Positions 51,988-60,643 of a stretch of DNA of 64,000 nt are shown piece by piece. The position numbers and the translations under genes were made by a program. Each line of letters begins with the position of its first letter. The first letter of the stretch is position 1. The stretch lies in assembly GCA_934589225.1 (NCBI GenBank), contig CAKTNS010000002.1, forward strand, positions 62,001 through 126,000, read 5' to 3'. Under the pieces are notes generated by a model. It was given only the letters and a program-made list of their open reading frames with translations, was not told the origin of the DNA and did no database searches. The stretch is from an uncultured Oscillospiraceae bacterium (GTDB lineage Bacteria; Bacillota; Clostridia; Oscillospirales; Oscillospiraceae).

Positions 51988-52023
51988 CCTCCGAACCAAT
52001 CACATCGGCTTGGAGGCACTTTT
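51988..52023. terminator. Terminator of the regulator gene
   Basis: CCTCCGAACC / GGCTTGGAGG (51988-51997 with 52007-52016; one mismatch and one G-T pair), then CACTTTT. It may serve the convergent 61-codon gene as well. Confidence 0.65.
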
Positions 52024-52025
52024 CG

Positions 52026-52211
52026 TTATTCGTTTTGTTTCGGGCAAATCCTCGGCAGCACTTCCAGGAAGTGTCGACCGATCTTCTCCGGGTCCATATC
52101 ATTCGCCTCGCAGATGAAGCGGATGGTGTCCGGCAACAGAATGTGGCCCTTTGCTTTCTCTTCCTTGTACTTCATCCATTCCTCATATTCCTTGTTTGTG
52201 ATCTGTTTCAT
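52026..52211 (-). CDS. Small hypothetical protein
   Basis: 61 residues from the ATG at 52211, seven bases after GGAGG. The sequence starts MKQITNKEYEEWMKYKEEKA and continues with a predicted helical pair (LLPDTIRFICEANDMDPEKI). No recognised family. It is convergent with the regulator gene and lies just past a worn mobile-element end. It could be a small regulator or antitoxin-like peptide; there is no direct evidence. Confidence 0.5.
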   Translation of the reverse strand: MKQITNKEYEEWMKYKEEKAKGHILLPDTIRFICEANDMDPEKIGRHFLEVLPRICPKQNE

Positions 52212-52260
52212 GCTGCCACCTCCATATAACAAAAACAGCCGGGACACCCCGACTTCCACA

Positions 52261-52345
52261 ACTTACCCCTCAAATGCCAACTTACCCCTCAAGCGGCAAA
52301 ATCGGCGGAGAAATAATTAAATTGTATCAATCTCGGTGTTTTCAT
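52261..52345. repeat. Probable insertion-sequence end or deletion junction with tandem repeat
   Basis: ACTTACCCCTCAA occurs twice, 19 bases apart (52261 and 52280). The block up to about 52345 replaces the continuation of the methyltransferase gene. The arrangement resembles the terminal repeats of an insertion sequence whose body has been lost. Confidence 0.45.
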
Positions 52346-52561
52346 ATCAATATAAATGCACTTCACCCGCCCCTCATACTGGGGCAGTAAAGATTTCAGG
52401 GCTTCCAGGTTGTCCCCGTGGATGATTTTATTTTCACTGCCGTTGTCGGCCTCGTTCTGCCCATTTTCGTCAAAACTGTACTTTCGCTCCAATACCCGAT
52501 AAGGCACTTCCAAATGGTGATTGACGACTTTCTCTTTTCCAATCCATTCAAGTGTTGGCAC
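52289..52561 (-). pseudogene. Truncated type III restriction-modification methyltransferase (mod) N-terminus
   Basis: Only the first ~72 codons are mod-like: EWIGKEKVVNHHLEVPYRVL, then IIHGDNLEALKSLLPQYEGR followed by VKCIYID. In intact Mod proteins CIYIDPPYNT follows, carrying the catalytic DPPY. Here the frame instead runs into 18 foreign residues and stops. The catalytic motif and target-recognition part are gone, so it cannot methylate DNA. It overlaps the upstream HEPN-like gene by 14 bases, showing the two were once co-translated. Confidence 0.75.
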
Positions 52562-53303
52562 GGGTGGCCTCCTGATTGCTTACATAGTTCTTAATAAACG
52601 AGATGCAGGTACGAACAAAAATCTCATTGAATTTTTGGTAACTTATGGTCGTCTCAAAAATATGCTCAGCATTTGGCAATCCATTTGCTAAATTTGTTCT
52701 TACCATTACAGCGAGTGGTTTTTTTCCGCTATAGTTCTTAAAACAATCTTTTTCATATGCTCCTTCGTGGGCAGCAGCATTTCTGTATGCACTCAATACA
52801 CTGACAAACTGCCAAAAACTATCTTCGTCAGGATACATACCTTGTGCTCCATGTGCGAAATGTTTCCTGATGTATTTTTTATCTTTTGCTGAGGTGTTGT
52901 TTTCAAAAAAGTCAAGGAGAAGATCCTTTTTATGCCCGTTTTTCCCATTCAGCTTTTGAAGAGTTTCAACGCAGCTAACTAAAATCACAACTTTGAAGAC
53001 ATCTCTGCCCTTCCGGATTTGCTCCATATCTCTTGCGGCAGATACCATGCGTTCAACACAGTTCAACATGCGGTGAGGAATGAACAGAGAGTCATTGGGG
53101 TCAATATAATTTTTCTCTTCAAGTGCTTTGAAAAACAGCTCTATTTGTTCTTTATCTGTGTATACTGGCTCATGTTCCACAGCTGCGTATATAAAGTCAA
53201 GACAGTTTTCATCTGTTTTGAAATAGTCCCTGTAGAAAAGCCAAAGTTTTGAAAGCTGTTTGCTGTCCATTCTTTGTAAAACAACGCTTAATTTCTCGTC
53301 CAT
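52548..53303 (-). CDS. Hypothetical protein with HEPN-like R-x4-H motif
   Basis: 251 residues, mostly helical, low-GC relative to the neighbourhood. Near the C-terminus it has AYRNAAAHEGAY (R174, N175, H179), which fits the R-N-x3-H pattern of HEPN ribonucleases found in defence and toxin systems. The family is otherwise unrecognised. It precedes and overlaps a truncated type III mod gene, so it probably belonged to a restriction or defence cassette. The motif alone does not prove RNase activity. Confidence 0.65.
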   Translation of the reverse strand: MDEKLSVVLQRMDSKQLSKLWLFYRDYFKTDENCLDFIYAAVEHEPVYTDKEQIELFFKALEEKNYIDPNDSLFIPHRMLNCVERMVSAARDMEQIRKGRDVFKVVILVSCVETLQKLNGKNGHKKDLLLDFFENNTSAKDKKYIRKHFAHGAQGMYPDEDSFWQFVSVLSAYRNAAAHEGAYEKDCFKNYSGKKPLAVMVRTNLANGLPNAEHIFETTISYQKFNEIFVRTCISFIKNYVSNQEATRANT

Positions 53304-53465
53304 ATTCTCCCATCCTCAGCATTTTTTTCCATTTCCGCTGCTCCTTTCCGGTTTGCTGTAAGGTTGACTACCACTATATGTAATTATTTTATCATAATTC
53401 TATTGTAAAGTCCATCTGCAATCGGTATTATTCTAAGCGTTTGTAATCAAAAACTCCAAACACTA

Positions 53466-53494
53466 TTGAAACACCCCCCGTTTTATGGTATACT
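53466..53494 (+). promoter_or_regulatory. Promoter of ychF
   Basis: TTGAAA (53466-53471), 17-base spacer, TATACT (53489-53494). Confidence 0.7.
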
Positions 53495-53566
53495 AAACCA
53501 TCATCATGAACCTGGTTTTCCTGTATACGGGAGATACCTGTGAGAATAAAGGAGATTTTAAGCGAT

Positions 53567-54664
53567 ATGAAATTAGGTATTGTTGGGCTGCCCAATGTGG
53601 GCAAGTCCACGCTGTTTAACGCCATTACCAATGCGGGCGTCCCTGCGGATAACTATGCGTTTTGCACCATTGACCCCAATGTGGGGGTGGTGTCGGTGCC
53701 GGATGAGCGGTTGGAGTGGCTGGCGCAGCTGCATCAGCCCAAGAAGGTGACGCCGGCGGTGGTGGAGTTTGTGGATATTGCAGGGCTTGTAAAGGGCGCT
53801 TCCAAGGGCGAGGGCCTGGGCAACAAGTTTTTGAGCAACATCCGCACCACCGATGCCATTGTCCATGTGGTGCGGTGCTTTGAAGACCCCAACGTGACCC
53901 ATGTGGAGGGGACCACCGATCCCCTGCGGGATATTGACATCATCAATCTGGAGCTGGTTATGGCCGACATTGAAATGGTGGAGCGGCGCATTGACAAGTG
54001 CCAGAAGGCAGCCAAGGGCGGCGACAAGCGGTTTGTGAAGGAAGCGGAGCTGTTTACGCAGCTGCTGGCCCATCTGAACCAGGGCAAGCTGGCCCGGACC
54101 TTTGAATGCAGCGAAGACGACGCAGCCCTTATTGCCACCTCCGATCTTCTGACCCTGAAAAAAACCATTTATGTGGCCAATCTCTCGGAAGACGAGGTAA
54201 ACACCCCGGAAAAGAGCCGCCACTATATGGCCGTCAAGCAATTGGCGGAGGAGGAAGGCAGCCAGCTGCTGCCCATCTGCGCCAAGCTGGAGGCGGACAT
54301 TGCGGAGCTGGACGACCCCGAGGAAAAGGCCATGTTTATGGAAGAGCTGGGGGTTCAGGAATCCGGTCTGGATAAGCTGATCCGCAGCAGCTATGCTTTG
54401 CTTGGTCTTATCTCCTTCCTCACCGCGGGCTCTGACGAGTGCCGGGCCTGGACCATCAAGCGGGGCACCAAGGCGCCCCAGGCCGCGGGCAAGATCCACA
54501 CGGACTTTGAGCGGGGCTTCATCCGGGCGGAAGTCATTGCCTTCGAGGATATGAAGGCCTGCGGCACCATGGCCAACGCCAAGGCCAAGGGTCTGGTCCG
54601 CAGCGAGGGCAAGGAATACGTCATGAAGGACGGCGACATTGTGAACTTCCTGTTCAACGTCTAA
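53567..54664 (+). CDS. ychF: Redox-regulated ATPase/GTPase YchF (OLA1 family)
   Basis: 365 residues from the ATG at 53567, giving the canonical MKLGIVGLPNVGKSTLFNAI opening and the family length of 363-366; an in-frame GTG nine codons earlier is possible. The P-loop GLPNVGKST is at 7-15 and FVDIAGLVKGASKGEG is the switch region. A coiled-coil insert and C-terminal TGS domain follow (IKRGTKAPQAAGKIHTDFE, ending GDIVNFLFNV). YchF prefers ATP, binds ribosomes and modulates stress responses. Monocistronic, ending at 54684-54710. Confidence 0.96.
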   Translation: MKLGIVGLPNVGKSTLFNAITNAGVPADNYAFCTIDPNVGVVSVPDERLEWLAQLHQPKKVTPAVVEFVDIAGLVKGASKGEGLGNKFLSNIRTTDAIVHVVRCFEDPNVTHVEGTTDPLRDIDIINLELVMADIEMVERRIDKCQKAAKGGDKRFVKEAELFTQLLAHLNQGKLARTFECSEDDAALIATSDLLTLKKTIYVANLSEDEVNTPEKSRHYMAVKQLAEEEGSQLLPICAKLEADIAELDDPEEKAMFMEELGVQESGLDKLIRSSYALLGLISFLTAGSDECRAWTIKRGTKAPQAAGKIHTDFERGFIRAEVIAFEDMKACGTMANAKAKGLVRSEGKEYVMKDGDIVNFLFNV

Positions 54665-54683
54665 GCCCCTAAACTCCATAAGG

Positions 54684-54710
54684 AAAGGGACGGCCAGCGC
54701 CGTCCCTTTT
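54684..54710. terminator. Bidirectional terminator between ychF and traX-like gene
   Basis: Perfect 11-bp stem AAAGGGACGGC / GCCGTCCCTTT (54684-54694 with 54699-54709), 4-base loop, with A and T flanks on both sides. Confidence 0.85.
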
Positions 54711-55395
54711 ATGATAAACAACGGATTTCCAAAAGCACCAGCAGGTGCAGGGGATAAAACAGGTAAAAGGCCCGGGAGATCCAGGGGCTTTTGGTACTTT
54801 TCCGCCCGGAATACAGGCCGATAGGCACCATGGCAAACACAGAAAACAGCTGCACCGGGATGTTCATCCCCAAAACCGCAATTGGAATGCTCCCCATGCA
54901 CAGGCTCAGCAGGGCCATCCCCATGGTCTGGCTCAGGATTTCCCCCGGCTGTCCCCGGGTCAGGCCGAAGAGGGCGATAAGGAGAATCCCCCACAGACCG
55001 TAACTCACCCCCAGAAGCTCCCCCACGAGAGGAATCAGCAGGAACCAGAAGAGTTTTTCCAGCGGCCCACGGGCCTGTTCCAGCCGGTCCAGCAGCACCC
55101 CGCCCAACAGCAGCGTCCACAGCACGTTCTGGCCCTGCCAGATGGACCGGGGGTAAAAGGCAAGGTCATAAATGGGCTCCGTCACCAGGGCCATCAGGGC
55201 CAGGCGGGCAAAATACCGCCGCCGGTTCCGGGTATGGGCCAGGCCCTCGGAAATCAGGAAGCAGTAAATGGGAAAGGCCAGCCGCCCCAGGGCCCGAAAC
55301 CACAAATCTTTCCCGAACAGCAGCGCCCAGTGGTCCACCAGCATGGTCCCGCAGGCCAAAAGCTTCAGTCCCTCCTGGGGTATGGGCTTTTTCAT
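54709..55395 (-). CDS. TraX-family membrane protein
   Basis: 228 residues, six to eight hydrophobic segments. The N-terminal KLLACGTMLVDHWALLF, RLAFPIYCFLISEGLAHTRN and YDLAFY segments are the TraX signature. TraX of the F plasmid acetylates pilin; chromosomal members in Firmicutes are presumed acyltransferase-like membrane proteins of unknown target. The start follows a GGGGTGAGAGG region. It is a single gene convergent with ychF. Confidence 0.85.
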   Translation of the reverse strand: MKKPIPQEGLKLLACGTMLVDHWALLFGKDLWFRALGRLAFPIYCFLISEGLAHTRNRRRYFARLALMALVTEPIYDLAFYPRSIWQGQNVLWTLLLGGVLLDRLEQARGPLEKLFWFLLIPLVGELLGVSYGLWGILLIALFGLTRGQPGEILSQTMGMALLSLCMGSIPIAVLGMNIPVQLFSVFAMVPIGLYSGRKSTKSPWISRAFYLFYPLHLLVLLEIRCLS

Positions 55396-55477
55396 CCTCT
55401 CACCCCCTGTAAAGTCCAGAAAATTATAGCAGACTTCTTTTAAAGAAGCAAGTTTTCAAAAGAAAGAGGAGTCCATT

Positions 55478-56374
55478 TTGATCACCGTCAACGACTATTA
55501 CCGCCGCCGCTTCGGCTGCAAGGTCTATAAATTATCCCTGGACGGGGGCTTCACCTGCCCCAACCGGGACGGCACCCTGGCCACCGGCGGCTGCCGGTTT
55601 TGTTCCGGGGCAGGCAGCGGAGAGTTCGCCGCCCCGGACTGCCGGGACATTTCCCGGCAATTGGAACAGGCCAAGCAAAAAGTGGCTGCCAAATGCAGGG
55701 ACGGAAAATACCTGAGCTATTTCCAGTCCTTTACCAACACCTATGGCCCCCCGGAGCAGCTGGAGGCCCTTTACCGGGCCGCCATCGCCCCGGAGGAAAT
55801 CGTGGGGCTTTCCGTGGCCACCCGGCCCGACTGCCTGGGGCCGGAGGTGCTGGAGGTGCTGGAGCGCATCAACCGGGAGACCTACGTCAGCGTGGAGCTG
55901 GGGCTGCAAACCATCCATGATGCCACCGCCCGGGCCATGAACCGGCAGTATGAAACCCGGGTCTATTTTGAAGCCCTGGAGCAGCTGGGGCGGCGGAACA
56001 TTGAAACCGTGACCCACCTGATCCTGGGCCTTCCCGGGGAGACGGAGGAACAAATGGTGGAGTCCGCCCGGGCCGTGGGGGCTGCGGGCAGCCACGGGGT
56101 CAAATTTCACCTGCTCCATGTGGTCCGCTCCGCCCCCCTGGCGGAGGATTATTTGCAGGGGAAGTTCCGGTGCCTGACCCTGGAGGAGTACGGCAGAATT
56201 CTGACCAATTGCATCAGTGTCCTTCCCCGGGATACAGTCATCCACCGCATCACCGGCGACGGCCCCCGGCGGGAGCTGCTGGCCCCCCTGTGGTCCCTGG
56301 ATAAGAAACGGGTGCTGAATTATTTGAACAACTTGCTCCGTACCTCTGGACAATTGGAAGAAACTGGTTTATAA
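55478..56374 (+). CDS. Radical SAM protein, TIGR01212/YhcC-like family
   Basis: 298 residues from a TTG start after AGAGGAG. The cluster-binding cysteines appear in FTCPNRDGTLATGGCRFC, the long-spaced form of this family, followed by SYFQSFTNTYGP and GLSVATRPDCLGPEVLEVL, all hallmark segments. ETVTHLILGLPGETEEQM and HLLHVVRSAPLAEDY complete the radical-SAM barrel. The members use S-adenosylmethionine and a 4Fe-4S cluster; the substrate of this group is not established. A separate gene (MFS) starts 39 bases later. Confidence 0.9.
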   Translation: MITVNDYYRRRFGCKVYKLSLDGGFTCPNRDGTLATGGCRFCSGAGSGEFAAPDCRDISRQLEQAKQKVAAKCRDGKYLSYFQSFTNTYGPPEQLEALYRAAIAPEEIVGLSVATRPDCLGPEVLEVLERINRETYVSVELGLQTIHDATARAMNRQYETRVYFEALEQLGRRNIETVTHLILGLPGETEEQMVESARAVGAAGSHGVKFHLLHVVRSAPLAEDYLQGKFRCLTLEEYGRILTNCISVLPRDTVIHRITGDGPRRELLAPLWSLDKKRVLNYLNNLLRTSGQLEETGL

Positions 56375-56413
56375 TAATAGTACAAAAAAACCGCTGATCC
56401 GGAGGAACATTTT

Positions 56414-57733
56414 ATGAAACTCGACACCAAGCGAACCGTGCTGGTGGGCTTCGCCTTTCTTTCTATCTGCGCCTTCTGGCAGATGTACGACAACCTGGTG
56501 CCCCTGATCCTGACCAATACCTTTCATCTGAACGAAACCCTTTCCGGCGCCATTATGGCGGCGGACAATGTTTTGGCCCTGTTCCTGCTGCCTCTCTTCG
56601 GCGGACTCTCCGACAAGTGCAAAAGCCCCCTGGGCCGCCGCAGACCCTTTATCCTCTTCGGCACCCTGTCTGCCATCGCATTGATGCTGATGCTCCCTCT
56701 GCTGGCTGACAGCTACCACGCTGCCCCCAAGGCCGGCACCCTGGCCCTCTTCATCTGCGCCCTGGGCCTGCTGCTCATTGCCATGGGCACTTACCGCAGC
56801 CCCGCGGTGGCCCTGATGCCGGACATCACCCCCAAGCCCCTGCGCTCCAAGGCCAACGCCATTATTAACCTGATGGGTGCCATCGGCGGCATCTGCTATC
56901 TGCTGGTGACCACCTTCCTGTACCGGGTCAAATCTGACAGCTACGTCAGTTTCTTCCCCCTGTTTGCCATTGTGGCCGGGATCATGGCCGCGGCTCTCGG
57001 GGTGATCATGTTCCTGGTCAACGAACCGGCGCTTGTAAAGCGGCAGCAGGAATATGAAAAGAAGCACCCGGAAGACGACCTGTCCCAGCACACCGAGTCC
57101 GGCGAGACCCTGCCCGCCGATGTAAAGCGGAGCCTGACCTTCCTGCTGATCTCCATCAGCCTGTGGTTCGTGGGCTATAACGGCATCACCACCTGGTTCT
57201 CCGTCTACGCGGAAAACGTCTGGGGCATGAGCCTGGGCCAGGCCAATACGTGCCTGACCATCGCCACCGGCGGCGCCATCCTCAGCTACATCCCCATCGG
57301 TGCCCTGGCCAGCAAAATCGGCCGGAGAAAAACCATCCGTATGGGAACCCTGCTGCTCTCCGGCAGCTTCCTGGGGGGCTATCTTCTGACCGTTGCCATC
57401 CACGGTTTCAGCCCCGTTCTGTATGTCCTGTTCCTGCTGGTGGGCCTGGCCTGGGCGGCTATCAATGTCAACAGCCTGCCCATGGTGGTGGAAATGTGCA
57501 AGGGCAGCGAGGTGGGCAAATTTACGGGGCTCTACTACACCTTCTCCATGTCCGCCCAGATCGTCACCCCCATTGTGGCCGGTTGGCTCCTGCGCAATGT
57601 GAGCTACCACACCCTGTTCCCCTATGCCTCCATCTTTGTCTTCGCCTCCTTCCTGACCATGGGCTTCGTCCGCCACGGTGACAACCGGGTGGCCATGCGC
57701 CGGGGGCTGGAAGCCTACGACGTAGAGGATTAA
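56414..57733 (+). CDS. MFS transporter, SLC45/GPH-like sugar permease
   Basis: 439 residues with twelve predicted helices. The SDKCKSPLGRRRPFILFG motif between helices 2 and 3 is the pattern of sucrose/SLC45-type and glycoside-pentoside-hexuronide symporters. ASKIGRRKTIRMG repeats it in the second half. It should move a sugar or glycoside with a cation. The neighbours (radical SAM and a GDPD phosphodiesterase) do not point to a substrate. Confidence 0.85.
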   Translation: MKLDTKRTVLVGFAFLSICAFWQMYDNLVPLILTNTFHLNETLSGAIMAADNVLALFLLPLFGGLSDKCKSPLGRRRPFILFGTLSAIALMLMLPLLADSYHAAPKAGTLALFICALGLLLIAMGTYRSPAVALMPDITPKPLRSKANAIINLMGAIGGICYLLVTTFLYRVKSDSYVSFFPLFAIVAGIMAAALGVIMFLVNEPALVKRQQEYEKKHPEDDLSQHTESGETLPADVKRSLTFLLISISLWFVGYNGITTWFSVYAENVWGMSLGQANTCLTIATGGAILSYIPIGALASKIGRRKTIRMGTLLLSGSFLGGYLLTVAIHGFSPVLYVLFLLVGLAWAAINVNSLPMVVEMCKGSEVGKFTGLYYTFSMSAQIVTPIVAGWLLRNVSYHTLFPYASIFVFASFLTMGFVRHGDNRVAMRRGLEAYDVED

Positions 57734-57785
57734 GATTTGTTATTCCGCAGCGAACGCTGCTAAATAAAAAAGGAAGCGAAAAACA

Positions 57786-58607
57786 ATGTTGGTTCTGATT
57801 CTTGTTATTCTGATCTGCATGCTGCTCCATGTGCTTTGCGTCCGGGGCCGGGGAAATCACCCCGGTATGGCGGCCTTCCGTGGGAAATACTATGCCCACC
57901 GGGGCCTCCACGACGAGACCAAGCCGGAAAACAGCATGGCCGCCTTTGCCGCCGCTCTGGAAAAGGGCTACGGCATCGAATTTGACCTGCACCTGCTAAA
58001 GGACGGCACTCTGGCCGTCATGCACGACTCGGATTTAAAGCGCACCACCGGTCAGGAGGGCACCATGGAGGACCTGACTGCCCGGGATTTGACAAACTAC
58101 CACTTGGGCGGCACCGACCAGGTGATCCCCACCTTCCGGCAGGTGCTGGACCTATATCAGGGCGAAGCGCCCCTGATCATTGAGCTGAAAACCAAGGACG
58201 GCAACGCGGACGCGCTGACCGAGGCCGCCGTGGAAATGCTGGGGGGTTACCAGGGCCCCTACTGCATCGAATCCTTTGACCCCCGGTGCATCCGGTATCT
58301 CAAGAAGCACTACCCCCAGCTGATCCGGGGCCAGCTTTCCGAGGATTCCGTGAAGCGGGACAAGACCCACTCCTGGCCCGTCCGGTTCCTGTGCAGCTAT
58401 TACCTGGAAAATTTCCTGACGGTGCCGGACTTTATCGCCTACCGGTTTGAAGATCGGGAGACCGTCAGCAATACCATCTGCCGCAAGCTCTGGGGCATGC
58501 AGGGTGTCAGCTGGACCATCCGCAGCCCGGAGGACTTCAAAACCGCCGTGCAGGAAGGGTGGCTCCCCATTTTCGAAGGCTTTGACCCCTACGCCCTGGG
58601 ACTGTAA
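57786..58607 (+). CDS. Glycerophosphodiester phosphodiesterase, membrane-anchored
   Basis: 273 residues. One N-terminal helix (MLVLILVILICMLLHVLCV) anchors it. The GDPD TIM barrel follows with AHRGLHDETKPENSMAAF (catalytic His and the Glu-Asn pair), GIEFDLHLLKDGTLAVMHD, and later LIIELKTKDGN and CIESFDPRCIRYL. It splits glycerophosphodiesters to glycerol-3-phosphate and an alcohol, probably recycling lipid head groups or teichoic acid. It lies 52 bases after the MFS gene, so shared transcription is possible. Confidence 0.9.
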   Translation: MLVLILVILICMLLHVLCVRGRGNHPGMAAFRGKYYAHRGLHDETKPENSMAAFAAALEKGYGIEFDLHLLKDGTLAVMHDSDLKRTTGQEGTMEDLTARDLTNYHLGGTDQVIPTFRQVLDLYQGEAPLIIELKTKDGNADALTEAAVEMLGGYQGPYCIESFDPRCIRYLKKHYPQLIRGQLSEDSVKRDKTHSWPVRFLCSYYLENFLTVPDFIAYRFEDRETVSNTICRKLWGMQGVSWTIRSPEDFKTAVQEGWLPIFEGFDPYALGL

Positions 58608-58773
58608 AACAGCTTATTCACATTTTCGTTGTATTTTGTTTTCAATTCCGCTATTTGCTGTTCAAATCCCTCCGGTATCTTAATAACAGAAAGGTTGCGG
58701 AAGCCGTGAGCCGCTCCCTTTCATTTCCGTAGATCCTCTTTTCTACCTCTCTTCTTTCTATTCCTTTTGCAAA

Positions 58774-58808
58774 GAAAGCCCCTGCTGAAAGCCACAGCAG
58801 GGGCTTTC
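58774..58808 (+). terminator. First hairpin after the GDPD gene
   Basis: Perfect 14-bp stem GAAAGCCCCTGCTG / CAGCAGGGGCTTTC (58774-58787 with 58795-58808), 7-base loop; the T-run is short. Confidence 0.65.
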
Positions 58809-58836
58809 GACTGCCCAAAACATCTTAAAATCAGCA

Positions 58837-58881
58837 CCGCCTCCGGAAGAATCGATTTTTCTTCCGAAGGCGGATTTTTTT
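58837..58881 (+). terminator. Second terminator, convergent with the PucR-type gene
   Basis: Stem CCGCCTCCGGAAGA / TCTTCCGAAGGCGG (58837-58850 with 58860-58873; one mismatch) followed by ATTTTTTTATT. Confidence 0.75.
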
Positions 58882-58894
58882 ATTCTATTGCCAA

Positions 58895-60373
58895 TCAGGG
58901 CGCTTTCTGTTCCTCCGGCCCGCTGAAGGCCGCCACAGGTGGCTTCCGGAGCCCCGCGTGGCGCTCCAGCAGTAAAAAGGAGATACGCATATAGGAGCGG
59001 GTGTAGGGGTCAGACAGGTCGCATTGCAGCAGCTCCTCGATCCGGCGGAGGCGGTAGAGCAGGGTGTTTTTGTGGATGTAGAGCATCTGCACCGTTCTGG
59101 TGACGGACCGGTCCTGGAGAAGGTATACCCACAGGGTCTGATACAGCACCTCGTCCTGGCAGTAAAGCCTGTAAACATCGGGCTGACAGGCCGCAAGGCA
59201 CCGGTCCGGCTCATAGTCGCTGCGGATCAGATGGTCCAGGGCCAGGCCGTAGTAATCCGTAAAGTGCCCCCTTCTCCCCCGGCCCGACTTCAGGGCGAAG
59301 ACCGCCTGCTCCAGGAGCCGGGGCAGCAGCCCAAAGCCCCGGTGGCTCAGACTCACGCCCCCGGCAACCGGGGCTCCCTCCAGCAGCTCCTCCAGTGCTT
59401 TCCGCCGCCGGTCATCGGGCATTTTGCTGTCGTTGGCCAGAAGCACAAACCGGTCCTCCAGCACCCCGCACAGGTCTAAGGGGAGCACTGCAGCCACGGC
59501 GGAAAAAAACCTGCGGTAATCCTGAAACAGCTGTTCCTTCTGGGCCGTCTGTTCCAGATCCAACACATACACCCGGTAGCTGTCGTTTTCCGTCCATCCC
59601 CGCTGTTCCAGGAAATGCCGGGCGCTTTCGTCGGTCAGGTCGCCCCCCTCCAGAAAGCGCCGGAGCATGGCCCCTCCGGGCTCCCCGTCCCGCTGCTCCC
59701 GGTCCAGGGCCGGAGCCAGGGCCTTTGCCAGCATACACATCAGCTGCATATGGCCGTCATTCACCGGCCGGTCCTTTTCCACCACGGTCAGATACCCCAC
59801 GGGCATCCGGTCCTGGAAGACGGTGACGGAAAAGCTGTCTGACATCCCGCTGCCCTTGGGAAACCGGAAGCCCACCGCCTGCCCCTGGAGATGGTAAGAA
59901 AGCCGGGCCTCCCCGATCTCCCGGACAGAGACGAAGGAGGAATAGCCGTAGGTCTTTAAATGCCACCACTCCCTGTCCACCGCCTCCGGGGCATAGGCGC
60001 CGGAGCTGGCCAGACAGGCGTGGTTGGCATCCGTCAGGACAATGGGGTTTTTGATGACGGTGCCCAGTTCATCCACCAGGGCCTGAAAATCCCGCCGCTG
60101 GATGCATCCTGCCAGCCGGGCCTGCCAGTCAAACATGGAGTCAAACAGGCTTTGCAGCAGCTCAAAGCCCTCCCGGGCAGACAAATCCGGAATGCGGATG
60201 CTGTCTTCGTTCCAAAGGTACAGGCAGTCCGGCCCGGACTGCTGCACCAGCACGCAGTCTGTGGCGTAGGCCAGTCTGGCACTGCGCAACACCCGGGGAG
60301 ACTCCTTGCGGATGTGAACTTCCGGTTCAAATGGTTCCAGCAGATTGGCAATGATCCACATACTGAGCTTCAT
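58895..60373 (-). CDS. PucR/CdaR-family transcriptional regulator
   Basis: 492 residues. An N-terminal sensory part (about 1-230, GAF/PAS-like region TVIKNPIVLTDANHACLASS) and a central GGDEF-like PucR segment lead to the family's C-terminal HTH: RTVQMLYIHKNTLLYRLRRI, then EELL and YMRISFLLLER. PucR-type regulators sense small metabolites and act near their own gene. It is divergent from the URO-D-like methyltransferase and its transporter, which are its probable targets, and may respond to their substrate. Confidence 0.88.
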   Translation of the reverse strand: MKLSMWIIANLLEPFEPEVHIRKESPRVLRSARLAYATDCVLVQQSGPDCLYLWNEDSIRIPDLSAREGFELLQSLFDSMFDWQARLAGCIQRRDFQALVDELGTVIKNPIVLTDANHACLASSGAYAPEAVDREWWHLKTYGYSSFVSVREIGEARLSYHLQGQAVGFRFPKGSGMSDSFSVTVFQDRMPVGYLTVVEKDRPVNDGHMQLMCMLAKALAPALDREQRDGEPGGAMLRRFLEGGDLTDESARHFLEQRGWTENDSYRVYVLDLEQTAQKEQLFQDYRRFFSAVAAVLPLDLCGVLEDRFVLLANDSKMPDDRRRKALEELLEGAPVAGGVSLSHRGFGLLPRLLEQAVFALKSGRGRRGHFTDYYGLALDHLIRSDYEPDRCLAACQPDVYRLYCQDEVLYQTLWVYLLQDRSVTRTVQMLYIHKNTLLYRLRRIEELLQCDLSDPYTRSYMRISFLLLERHAGLRKPPVAAFSGPEEQKAP

Positions 60374-60643
60374 CGTCTCGTCCTTTCCGTCCCCTTTTGT
60401 GGACTTCTTTCTATTTTGTTCGTTCTATTTTATCACCTTTCATTCCAAAAGGGAAGCCTCTTTTTTGTGAATTTCCACAATCCGCTTTTGCCGTGCTCCG
60501 GCTTCTTTGTACCATTGGTCCAAAATCCGCTTTTTTCTCCGGAAAAGCCCTGTGCCCTTGGAACGTATCTTTTTTTCCCGGCGGGTGATACAATGAAGCC
60601 ATCAAAAAAGCCAACCCCCACATTTATCAAAGGAGTGAACACT

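Noticed and set aside
58660..58685. GTTCAAATCCCTCC, resembling a tRNA T-loop
   Set aside because: No acceptor, D or anticodon arms can be folded around it.
59960..60643. N-terminal extension of the URO-D-like protein by 228 codons
   Set aside because: The extra part is antisense to the PucR-type gene; AAAGGAG and family length support the ATG at 60644.
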